30,874 nt of DNA from JBAWAP01 sp049589355 (GTDB lineage Bacteria; Chloroflexota; Anaerolineae; VGOG01): assembly GCA_049589355.1 (NCBI GenBank), contig JBAWAP010000248.1, positions 1-30,874 of the forward strand. Reading direction: 5' to 3'. The translations under genes were made by a program, and so were the position numbers. The notes beneath the pieces were generated by a model that saw nothing but the letters and a program-made list of their open reading frames with translations, was not told the origin of the DNA and searched no databases. Each line of letters opens with the position of its first letter. Position 1 is the stretch's first letter. Of the stretch, positions 1 through 7,246 are shown piece after piece.

Positions 1-349
1 GGCTAGGGGGGGCGAAGGGGAGAGCCACTGCCGTGATGAAAAGCCAGAGGTGCCAGAGAATGAGGAGGTAGAGACCCGTATGGAATATGAAGAGGAAATG
101 CCAGAAACTCCTGTTTCGATGGTAAAACTCTCTCAAAAAAAGAATATCAAGGGCCACCCCGCTCAGTTTCTCTCCGAAACGGCGAGGACTTTTCTTCCAC
201 CAATCTGTCAGTTCATAAACGGAACTCCCCCGGTGGAGTTCCCATCGGAGGTGCAGGGGAGCACAGGCATACTTCGTCATTCTCACCACAGAAGCGATGA
301 CGCAGAATAGAATGCTTCCATAAAAGAAAAAAAGAACAATACCACCCAT
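1..349 (-). CDS. Membrane cytochrome b subunit, NarI/DsrM-like (partial, 3' end missing)
   Basis: The reading frame opens at an ATG (349-347) with an AGGAGG ribosome site 4 nt upstream and stays open for 116 codons to the window edge, so the gene is cut off. The peptide begins with a hydrophobic helix (about residues 3-22), continues with 'YACAPLHLRWELHRG', a charged loop, and a second helix near residues 84-108 containing 'IFHTGLYLLILWHLW', whose histidines are placed like haem ligands. This layout resembles the gamma (NarI) subunit of respiratory nitrate reductase and the DsrM/HmcE-type membrane cytochromes b. It follows the four-cluster ferredoxin after 30 nt and is the last visible gene of the redox operon, so by inference it passes electrons between the molybdoenzyme/ferredoxin module and the quinone pool. 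The exact family is uncertain because only the first part is visible. Confidence 0.75.
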   Translation of the reverse strand, partial: MGGIVLFFFYGSILFCVIASVVRMTKYACAPLHLRWELHRGSSVYELTDWWKKSPRRFGEKLSGVALDILFLREFYHRNRSFWHFLFIFHTGLYLLILWHLWLFITAVALPFAPPS

Positions 350-379
350 CTCGCCTCCTCTTTCGGAATGGAACTCAAC

Positions 380-832
380 TTACCACAGCCTCTGTTCCAT
401 CTCCTCAGAAATCGCCTTCATGTCACCCCAAAGGATGCATCGAGTGGGGCAGGCCATACTACACACTGGCTCTTCGTTGTTTTTTAGCCTTTCATAGCAG
501 AGGTCGCACATCAGCGCCACTTCCCTCTCCTCATCGAACTGCATGGCCCCAAAGGGGCAGGCCTCAACGCAAGCCTTACAGCCGATGCATAGCTCTTCAT
601 CAACGCGCACAATGCCCCACCCATTCCTCGAGATGGCCTCTACCGGGCATGAATCCCTGCATGGGGGCCTGGCGCAATGGTGGCAATAGATGGGTATATA
701 GGAAGGTGCCCTCTCAATCACCTTGATAAACCGAGGCCCTACATCAAGTCCGTGCTCCTGCTTGCAAGCAACTTCACAGGCGTGACAACCCATGCAATCC
801 TTCTGAAAGACCATCAATGAGACTTTTCCCAT
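380..832 (-). CDS. Four-cluster ferredoxin, DmsB/PhsB-type electron-transfer subunit
   Basis: This 150-residue protein has sixteen cysteines arranged as four [4Fe-4S] sites: C13/C16/C19/C23, C50/C53/C58/C62, C82/C85/C88/C92 and C109/C112/C124/C128, the standard plan of the ferredoxin subunit of DMSO-reductase-family complexes. There is no Tat or Sec signal, so it probably works in the cytoplasm. The ATG has GGAGG upstream. It starts 12 nt after molybdoenzyme 2 and precedes the cytochrome b, giving a catalytic/electron-wire/membrane-anchor set. Its halves match the two ends of the larger fusion protein at 3119-5023, so the two are paralogues and this is the form without the inserted flavoprotein. 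Confidence 0.9.
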   Translation of the reverse strand: MGKVSLMVFQKDCMGCHACEVACKQEHGLDVGPRFIKVIERAPSYIPIYCHHCARPPCRDSCPVEAISRNGWGIVRVDEELCIGCKACVEACPFGAMQFDEEREVALMCDLCYERLKNNEEPVCSMACPTRCILWGDMKAISEEMEQRLW

Positions 833-844
833 CTCTTTTCCTCC

Positions 845-2938
845 CTATTGATCATCGCCAGGCGATATGTTACACAAGAGCACTCTCAGGTTCGTAGAGC
901 CCATAACCGGGTCACAAATGTCGAGGTCATTGTCGGTCAGTACATTTACATTGGCGATATCCCAGCCATGGCCTGGGTCTTTTAACTCAGGGAACCACCA
1001 CCCATGTTCGGCTACAATGACCCTGGGATCGATCCCATCGTTCAGTTTGGCCCGTTGCCGTATACGTCCCCTCGGCGACTCTATGTAGACCCATTGCTTT
1101 TCCTCGATCCCATGCTTCCTGGCTGTCTCAGGGTGGATCTCGACAATGGGATCAGGCCTGATTTCCCTCAGCCAGGGGAGATTGCGGTTGGCCGAATGGA
1201 AAAAGGTGGGAGTCCGCAGCCCGGCATTGAGGATGTAAGGGTAACGGTCGAGGAGGTCAGGTCGGGAAACAGGGCTTTCCGGAACTTCCCGGTAATGGGG
1301 AAGGGGGTCACGTCCCCATTTTTCCAGGATGGTGGAGTAAAGCTCCACTTTGCCTGTGGGGGTAGAAAACCCCTTCTCCACATATTTTCGATATTCCATC
1401 TCGCCCTTAAGATATCCCAGCTCCTTAAATTCATCCCAGGTCAGCCCCGAAGGTTCGAGCATATAGTTAAGAGCATCTTCCACTGTATCCCACCAGTACT
1501 CCTCCTGCCCCATCTTTTTGCCCAACTCTTGAAAGATCTGGTGGTCTTGCCAGCACTCTCCTATTTCTACCGCCTTCTGCCTGGCTACCACGTAGCCGTG
1601 TCGCTTCCAAAAGTCCCCAACATAGTTTTGCTCCAGCCAGGTGGCAGCGGGAAGGAAAATGTCGGCCAGCTCTGCCGTTGGGGTGAGGAAAAAGTCAACC
1701 ACCACGAGGAATTCTACCTTCTTTAGGGCCTCATATACCTCCCTGGCATTTGCCCTGGTTATCACAGGGTTGGTGCCGCACAGCAGCATCGCCCTCACCG
1801 GATAAGGATCTCCTCTCAGGATGGCATCCCAGACTACCTTGGGAGTGACAAGGGCCACTCGTGAGGCCAATCTGTATTGTTCTCCTCCCAACCGCTTCTT
1901 CCTCTGCTCAGGAGGAAGGTCTTGGTGACGAGCAAACTCGGAGACTGTCCTCACCGCAGGCGGCACAAATAAGACGTTCCCTCCGGGAGCATCCAGATTG
2001 CCCGTTACCGCCATCAGTCCTGTCAGGATACGTGTGCAGTCGGTGCAGTTAATGCTCTGTTCTGTGGGCACGCCCCAATGCAGGGTCGCCGGTTTCGTGG
2101 TGGCATACATCTTGGCCGCCTTTCGGATGAGATCCTGCTTAACCCAGGTTATCTCTTCCACCCGTTCCAGTGGATACTCCTTCACCCTTTCCTTGAAGGC
2201 ATCCCAGCCGTGGACGTATTTTCCCACGAACTCACTATCGTAAAGCCCTTCCTCAATGATCACGTTGAGGAAGCCCATGGCCAGGGCGGCATCTGTACCC
2301 GGACGTAGTTGTAGCCATACGTCAGCCCGGTTGGCCAGAAACCCCTTTCGCGGATCTATAACGATAAGCTTGGCTCCTATTTTATAGGCTCTCCAGAAAC
2401 CCTCTCCCTTATATTCGTCCGGGTTGGTCCACAGTGGGTTGCAGCCCCACATAACGATGCACTTTGGCTCACCTTCGTAGTCACAAACGGGCAGATTGCC
2501 GCAAGTGATCAGGGTAGCCCCAACACGGGAGACGTAACACATGTGTCCTGCCGTGAGGACATTCGGCGTGCCCAAGAGGTTAGCAAACCGATAAAGAAAG
2601 CTCTCGTAGTCCCGTCCTGTCCCCTGGCCGATGACGATGGACTCAGGACCATGCTCCCGGATCACCTGTTTGAACTTTTCGCAGATGGTATCCAAAGCCT
2701 CGTCCCAGGATATCCGCTCCCATCCTTTATCGCCCTTTTTCAAGGGATAAAGGACCCTATCAGGATGGTAGGCCAATTGAGTGATGGCCAACCCTTTGGA
2801 ACACATAGTCCCATGGCTTATTGGCGATGCAGGGTCTCCTTCTACCTTGATCACCTTTCCATCTTTGACATGGGCGATCACACCGCAGCCTCCGTGGCAA
2901 CTGCGGCAAGCGGTCCGAATCCTTTTTACCTCATCCAT
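845..2938 (-). CDS. Molybdopterin (bis-PGD) oxidoreductase, catalytic subunit, paralogue 2
   Basis: This 697-residue protein is of the DMSO-reductase family. Near the N-terminus C11, C14, C18 and C46 form a C-x2-C-x3-C-x27-C [4Fe-4S] site. C134 in 'AGHMCYVSR' sits where the cysteine or selenocysteine metal ligand lies in this family. Molybdopterin-binding stretches follow ('WGCNPLWTNP', 'IDPRKG', 'RPGTDAALAMG'), and the C-terminal dinucleotide domain ends with 'MGSTNLRVLLCNI'. No Tat signal is present, so it is likely cytoplasmic. The start has AAGGAG upstream. It is a close paralogue of the enzyme at 5034-7124 and is paired with the ferredoxin downstream. The substrate cannot be read from sequence; thiosulfate/polysulfide-reductase-like, acetylene-hydratase-like and phenylacetyl-CoA-oxidoreductase-like (PadB) roles are all possible. 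The upstream acyl-CoA synthetase favours a CoA thioester, which is inference. Confidence 0.88.
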   Translation of the reverse strand: MDEVKRIRTACRSCHGGCGVIAHVKDGKVIKVEGDPASPISHGTMCSKGLAITQLAYHPDRVLYPLKKGDKGWERISWDEALDTICEKFKQVIREHGPESIVIGQGTGRDYESFLYRFANLLGTPNVLTAGHMCYVSRVGATLITCGNLPVCDYEGEPKCIVMWGCNPLWTNPDEYKGEGFWRAYKIGAKLIVIDPRKGFLANRADVWLQLRPGTDAALAMGFLNVIIEEGLYDSEFVGKYVHGWDAFKERVKEYPLERVEEITWVKQDLIRKAAKMYATTKPATLHWGVPTEQSINCTDCTRILTGLMAVTGNLDAPGGNVLFVPPAVRTVSEFARHQDLPPEQRKKRLGGEQYRLASRVALVTPKVVWDAILRGDPYPVRAMLLCGTNPVITRANAREVYEALKKVEFLVVVDFFLTPTAELADIFLPAATWLEQNYVGDFWKRHGYVVARQKAVEIGECWQDHQIFQELGKKMGQEEYWWDTVEDALNYMLEPSGLTWDEFKELGYLKGEMEYRKYVEKGFSTPTGKVELYSTILEKWGRDPLPHYREVPESPVSRPDLLDRYPYILNAGLRTPTFFHSANRNLPWLREIRPDPIVEIHPETARKHGIEEKQWVYIESPRGRIRQRAKLNDGIDPRVIVAEHGWWFPELKDPGHGWDIANVNVLTDNDLDICDPVMGSTNLRVLLCNISPGDDQ

Positions 2939-2987
2939 TGTTGTCTCCTTTTCAATGCTTCAAAAGAGGCACGGACAATAGACAAAT

Positions 2988-3011
2988 TGCCCCGCCCTTC
3001 CGGGCGGGGCA
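2988..3011. terminator. GC-rich perfect hairpin between the two Mo-enzyme modules
   Basis: TGCCCCGCCC (2988-2997) and GGGCGGGGCA (3002-3011) form a 10-bp perfect stem with a TTCC loop. It lies between the fusion gene and molybdoenzyme 2. On the minus strand the downstream T stretch is weak (AATTTGTC), so it may attenuate or protect the transcript rather than fully end it. It could also be a dispersed palindromic repeat. Confidence 0.5.
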
Positions 3012-3040
3012 TTCTGGCGTTTTCAGGCATTTCACTCTTA

Positions 3041-3118
3041 GAGCCTATCCTAAAATTACCCCGCGCGCTCAAAAACAAGCGTGAAAATGGAAGCCCAGAG
3101 GGGTTTTAGGATAGGGTC
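3041..3118. mobile_element. 78-bp MITE with terminal inverted repeats and TTA target duplication
   Basis: The left end GAGCCTATCCTAAAA (3041-3055) matches the reverse complement of the right end, GACCCTATCCTAAAA (3104-3118), at 14 of 15 positions. Both flanks are TTA (3038-3040 and 3119-3121), as expected for a 3-bp target duplication. The end sequence and TNA target resemble the IS1031/IS427 groups of the IS5 family, from memory. There is no coding capacity. The right-hand TTA is the stop codon (TAA, minus strand) of the fusion gene. Confidence 0.7.
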
Positions 3119-5023
3119 TTAGAGGACTATCCCAATACCGCTGGGAAAAGCTTCCGGATCCCCCCAGAATATACACCTGGTAGGACAGACCGTGGTACAC
3201 GCGGGAGCCTCCTCCCTACCCCGTTTTTCAATGCAGAGGTCGCACTTCACTGCCTTGCCGATTTCGTGGTTAAACTGCATGACATCATAGGGGCAGGCTT
3301 GTACGCAACTGGCACCACACATGATACACCTCTTCCCCTCCTGAACGGCCATTTCCTCCGTAAATCCTTTTTGAATTTCGTCAAAGTTTTTGACGCGCTC
3401 TTGAGGTTCCAGACGAGGCATTTGGCCGCGTGCAAAGGGATTGTATTTCTCTTTCTGGGGCTCTGTGATGGCCTTCAATACCTTATCTCGACCCAAGCGA
3501 CCCAATCGAAGGTCCCGGCCTTTGATATATCGGTCAATGGATATAGCTGCCTCCCTACCGGAACCAATGGCCTCCGCAATGGATGCTGGGCCATGATAGA
3601 CATCCCCACCGGCGAAGACACCCTTAATCGGTGTCTCCAGGGTCACTGGATCAGCCTCAAGGGTGCCTGCTGAACTGACTGGAACCCCCTGCTTCTCGGC
3701 AAAGGAGAGATCGGCAACCTGACCAATGGCGACAATGACTGTATCGCCCTCAAGTTCGGTCAGATCTGTTACATCGTATTGAGGATTAAAAGCCCCATCT
3801 TCATCGAATACACAGGTGCAACGCTTGAACTCAATTCCCGAAAACCTTCCGTCTTTTTGCAGGAATTTGTTGGGGCCGAAACAATTGATAATCTCAACAC
3901 CCTCTTCTAAGGCTGTCTGGATTTCGTCTTCCCAGGCCGGCATTTCATCTTGTTGTTCCAGACACACCAAAGAGACCTCCTGTGCGCCTTTGCGAAGAGA
4001 GGTCATTGCCACGTCAATGGCCACATTGCCGCCTCCAACGACGATAACCTTGTTTCCAACGGATACCTCATTTCCGAGGGACACATCCCGCAGAAAATCA
4101 ACCCCTTTAAGGACACCATCCACGTCTTCGTTTTCTACATTCAAAGCCCTGTTCTGATGGAGGCCAGTGGCCAGGAAAAAGGCCTGATACCCGTCCTGTT
4201 TCAGACTCTCGAGGGTAATATCACTTCCAAAAGTTACTCCTGTTTGGATTTCTACCCCCAGGTCCTGAATCAGTTTGATCTCAGCAGAAAGGATATCCTT
4301 GGGGAGGCGATACTCCGGAACTCCTACGGTCATCATACCGCCGGCAACAGGCAGCTTTTCAAACACAGTGACCTTATATCCCTCTCTGGCCAGAAAATAG
4401 GCCGCTGTCAGGCCAGCAGGACCTGACCCGATGATAGCGATTTTTTCGTCTCTCGCCTCTTTGATCTTAGGGACGTAAGGATTCCCGCTGGTGCGATCCT
4501 GATCGGCCAAAAATCGTTCAATGGCGCGAATTGAAACCGGGGCATCAATTTGATCCCGATTGCAACCCGCTTCACAGGGATGAGGACAGGCCCTCCCACA
4601 GATGGATGGGAAGGGGCTTGTTTCCTTGATGAGCTGTATTGCTTCCTGGAGTTTTCCCTTGGAAGCAAGGCTCACATATCCCTGGACATTGTTGTGGGCC
4701 GGACATTCCACCATGCACGGAGACGTATCCTGCTTTTCAGCTCCGGACTTGCCCGGCAGCGCATTGCAGCCGTTACACTTGTCTTTGTCGTGGAGAACGA
4801 CGCCGGTATCCGGGTCAATGGTTATGGCATCTTCCCAACAGGCTATCACACAGGGGGCGTCTTCACAATGGTGGCAATACAACGGCTTAAAGAAAGGGGT
4901 CCTCTCAATAACCCTCACCACTCTCGGGCCGACGCCAAGGCCGTGTTCCTGTTTGCAGGCCACTTCACAAGCGTGGCAGCCACTACAATTCTTTTCGTTA
5001 AACAGCAAAGATATCTTATTCAT
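3119..5023 (-). CDS. Ferredoxin with nested GltD/NfnB-type FAD-NAD(P)H oxidoreductase
   Basis: The chosen start is the second ATG (5023), because AGGAG lies 7 nt before it and it aligns with the start of the paralogous ferredoxin; an in-frame ATG six codons upstream overlaps the previous gene. Numbering from that upstream ATG, residues 7-92 are a DmsB-like ferredoxin half (C19/C22/C25/C29, C56/C59/C64/C68, then C89/C92). Residues about 105-560 are a GltD-like domain with its own cysteines (C109, C113, C148, C152, C156, C160), an FAD motif 'IIGSGPAG' (203-210), an NAD(P)H motif 'VVGGGNVA' (334-341) and 'FAGGD' (476-480). From C572 the ferredoxin resumes, ending with 'ACTTVCPTRCIFWGD'. By family knowledge this would link NAD(P)H to iron-sulfur clusters, here probably serving molybdoenzyme 1, whose stop lies 10 nt upstream. 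The direction of flow is unknown. Confidence 0.85.
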   Translation of the reverse strand: MNKISLLFNEKNCSGCHACEVACKQEHGLGVGPRVVRVIERTPFFKPLYCHHCEDAPCVIACWEDAITIDPDTGVVLHDKDKCNGCNALPGKSGAEKQDTSPCMVECPAHNNVQGYVSLASKGKLQEAIQLIKETSPFPSICGRACPHPCEAGCNRDQIDAPVSIRAIERFLADQDRTSGNPYVPKIKEARDEKIAIIGSGPAGLTAAYFLAREGYKVTVFEKLPVAGGMMTVGVPEYRLPKDILSAEIKLIQDLGVEIQTGVTFGSDITLESLKQDGYQAFFLATGLHQNRALNVENEDVDGVLKGVDFLRDVSLGNEVSVGNKVIVVGGGNVAIDVAMTSLRKGAQEVSLVCLEQQDEMPAWEDEIQTALEEGVEIINCFGPNKFLQKDGRFSGIEFKRCTCVFDEDGAFNPQYDVTDLTELEGDTVIVAIGQVADLSFAEKQGVPVSSAGTLEADPVTLETPIKGVFAGGDVYHGPASIAEAIGSGREAAISIDRYIKGRDLRLGRLGRDKVLKAITEPQKEKYNPFARGQMPRLEPQERVKNFDEIQKGFTEEMAVQEGKRCIMCGASCVQACPYDVMQFNHEIGKAVKCDLCIEKRGREEAPACTTVCPTRCIFWGDPEAFPSGIGIVL

Positions 5024-5033
5024 GTCATTTCTC

Positions 5034-7124
5034 CTATTCATCTTCGCAGCGCGATATATTGCACAACAGGACCCTCAGACTGGTTGACCCCATCACCGGA
5101 TCCGTGGACTCAGGGGAGTTATCCGTCAGGATGTTGATGTTGGATAGTTCCCAGCCATGATCCGGAGTCTTGATCTCCGGATACCACCAGCCATGCTCGG
5201 CCGCGATCACTCTGGGATCGATCCCGTCGTTCAGCTTGGCCCGTTGTTTGATGCGCCCCCGCGGCGATTCGATCCAGACCCAGTCTCCCTCCTTGATGCC
5301 GTGTTTCTTGGCCGTCTCAGGATGGAGCTCCATAAGGGGGTCGGGCCTGATCTCCCTGAGCCAGGGGATCTGCCGGTTCGCGGAGTGGAAAAAGGTGGCG
5401 TTCCTGAGCCCTGAGTTCAGGACGTAGGGGTACTTCTTGGCCAGCTCAGGTGTGGAGAGGGGGCTTTCCGCTATCTCCGTATACTTAGGTAAGGGATCGC
5501 GACCCCAGCCCTCAAGAATGGTGGAGTATAGTTCCACTTTCCCCGTGGGGGTCTTGAAGCCCTGTTCCTTGTATTTGTAATATTTCTGTTCTCCGTGGAG
5601 ATAGCCTACCTTCTTGAATTCCTCCCAGGTCAGGCCGGTCGGCTCCAGCAGCCAGTCGAGAGCATCCTCCACGGTGTCCCACCACTGCTGGCCCATTCTC
5701 TTGCCCAGTTCCATGAAAATCTTGTGGTCCTGCCAGCACTCGCCGATCTCGACGACCTTTTGTCTTGCCATCACATATCCGTGAAATTTCCAGTTGTCCG
5801 ACACGTGATTCTGCTCCAGCCACGTGCCGGCCGGGAGGAAGACGTGGGCCAATTCGGCGGTCGGCGTCAGGAAGAAATCAGACACGGCCAGAAAGTCAAG
5901 GCTACTCAGGGCCTTGTAAACCTCCCTGGCATTGGCTCTGGTAACCACCGGGTTGGTCCCCACCAGGTATCCCGCCTTTACCGGATAGGGCTTTCCGGTC
6001 AGGATGGCATCCCAGACAGGCTTGGGCGTGCAGATGGTCATCCTGGCAGCGAGCTTATATTGCTCCCCGCCGAGGCGCTTCTTTCTCTGCTCAGGTGACA
6101 GTGCCGTGTGCGCGGAGAATTCAGAGACCTTTCTGGTCGGGGGCGGTACGTGTAAGACATTCCCACCGGGTGCATCGAGGTTCCCGGTGGCGGCCATGAG
6201 GCCTATCGCGGACCGGGTGTAATCGGTAGCATTGAGGGTCTGCTCCGTCGTCACCCCCCAGTGGATTCCGGCCGGCTTTGTGGTGGCATACAACCTGGCC
6301 GCCTTTCGGATAAGTGCCTGGTCAACCCAGGTGATCTCTGCCACGCGGTTGAGGGGGTAGTCCTTTTTCACCCTTTCCACAAAAGCGTCCCAGCCGTGAA
6401 TATACTGCTCGACAAACTCCTTGTCATAGAGTTCTTCCTCAATGATCACGTTAAAGAATCCCATGACCATAGCCGCATCCGTGCCGGGCCGTATCTGGAG
6501 CCAAACGTCCGCCTTCTCGGCATAAAGTGATCTTCGAGGATCTATGCAGATCATTTTGGCTCCTTGTTCATAAGCCCGCCAGAATTTCACTCCCTTGTAT
6601 TCGTCCGGGTTGGTCCACAGAGGATTGCATCCCCACATGACGATGCACTTGGGATTATTTTCATAGTCGCACGCCGGCAGACTCCCACAGGTGATCAGGG
6701 AGGCCCCTATCCGTGAGAGGTAGCACATATGCCCCGCCGTTATGATGTTCGGGGTTCCCAGCAGGTTGCCGAACCGGGAGAAATGGCTCTCGTAGTCCCG
6801 GCCGGTCCCCTGGCCGACAACGATGGCCTCGGGGCCGTACTTCTCGATCACCTCCTTGAATTTCTCGGCGCAGGTGTCCAGGGCCTCGTCCCAGGAAATC
6901 CTCTCCCAGCCTCCATCGGTTCTTTTCATCGGATAAAGGACCCTGTCCGGATGATAGGCCAACTGGGTGATAGACAGTCCTTTCGTGCACATGGTGCCAT
7001 GGCTTATCGGTGAGTCAGGATCGCCTTCTACCTTGATGACCTTGCCATCCTTCACGTGGGCGATGACCCCGCATCCGCCATGACAGCTTCGGCAAACCGT
7101 TTTTACTTTCTTAACTTCTTCCAT
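5034..7124 (-). CDS. Molybdopterin (bis-PGD) oxidoreductase, catalytic subunit, paralogue 1
   Basis: The start at 7124 is preferred: AAGGAGG stands just upstream and the first residues (MEEVKKVKTVCRSCHGGCG) line up with those of paralogue 2. A longer frame from 7199 runs through an inverted repeat and is unlikely. The protein is then 696 residues. It carries the C-x2-C-x3-C-x27-C cluster site, the metal-ligand cysteine in 'AGHMCYLSR', 'WGCNPLWTNPDEYKG' and the C-terminal 'MGSTSLRVLLCNI'. It has no export signal. It closely resembles the 845-2938 enzyme along its whole length, so the pair arose by tandem duplication. Its partner is the nested ferredoxin-flavoprotein that follows. The function is a Mo- or W-dependent oxidoreductase of unknown substrate, probably cytoplasmic. 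Confidence 0.88.
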   Translation of the reverse strand: MEEVKKVKTVCRSCHGGCGVIAHVKDGKVIKVEGDPDSPISHGTMCTKGLSITQLAYHPDRVLYPMKRTDGGWERISWDEALDTCAEKFKEVIEKYGPEAIVVGQGTGRDYESHFSRFGNLLGTPNIITAGHMCYLSRIGASLITCGSLPACDYENNPKCIVMWGCNPLWTNPDEYKGVKFWRAYEQGAKMICIDPRRSLYAEKADVWLQIRPGTDAAMVMGFFNVIIEEELYDKEFVEQYIHGWDAFVERVKKDYPLNRVAEITWVDQALIRKAARLYATTKPAGIHWGVTTEQTLNATDYTRSAIGLMAATGNLDAPGGNVLHVPPPTRKVSEFSAHTALSPEQRKKRLGGEQYKLAARMTICTPKPVWDAILTGKPYPVKAGYLVGTNPVVTRANAREVYKALSSLDFLAVSDFFLTPTAELAHVFLPAGTWLEQNHVSDNWKFHGYVMARQKVVEIGECWQDHKIFMELGKRMGQQWWDTVEDALDWLLEPTGLTWEEFKKVGYLHGEQKYYKYKEQGFKTPTGKVELYSTILEGWGRDPLPKYTEIAESPLSTPELAKKYPYVLNSGLRNATFFHSANRQIPWLREIRPDPLMELHPETAKKHGIKEGDWVWIESPRGRIKQRAKLNDGIDPRVIAAEHGWWYPEIKTPDHGWELSNINILTDNSPESTDPVMGSTSLRVLLCNISRCEDE

Positions 7125-7165
7125 CGGTTCCTCCTTACGTTTTTTATATTCTGCTGGAGTCTGGC

Positions 7166-7231
7166 AGAAACCAGGTTTTTCTGATTTGAGCAAGGACAAC
7201 GCTCTTCAAGAGATCCAAAAACCTGGTTTCT
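7166..7231. repeat. 15-bp perfect inverted repeat
   Basis: AGAAACCAGGTTTTT (7166-7180) is answered by its exact complement AAAAACCTGGTTTCT (7217-7231) across a 36-nt spacer. It lies between the acyl-CoA synthetase stop and molybdoenzyme 1. It may form a long hairpin in the operon transcript or be a dispersed repeat pair. Confidence 0.7.
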
Positions 7232-7246
7232 TAGCCGAGAAAGTTT

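Noticed and set aside
50..310. 86-codon plus-strand open frame at the left edge
   Set aside because: The opposite strand encodes a convincing membrane cytochrome b with a ribosome site across the same bases.
1004..1726. 240-codon plus-strand open frame
   Set aside because: Antisense to the molybdoenzyme 2 gene, with a low-complexity sequence and no recognisable domain.
7125..7199. Upstream extension of molybdoenzyme 1
   Set aside because: The extra 25 codons run through part of an inverted repeat, lack similarity to paralogue 2 and lie upstream of a strong ribosome site.
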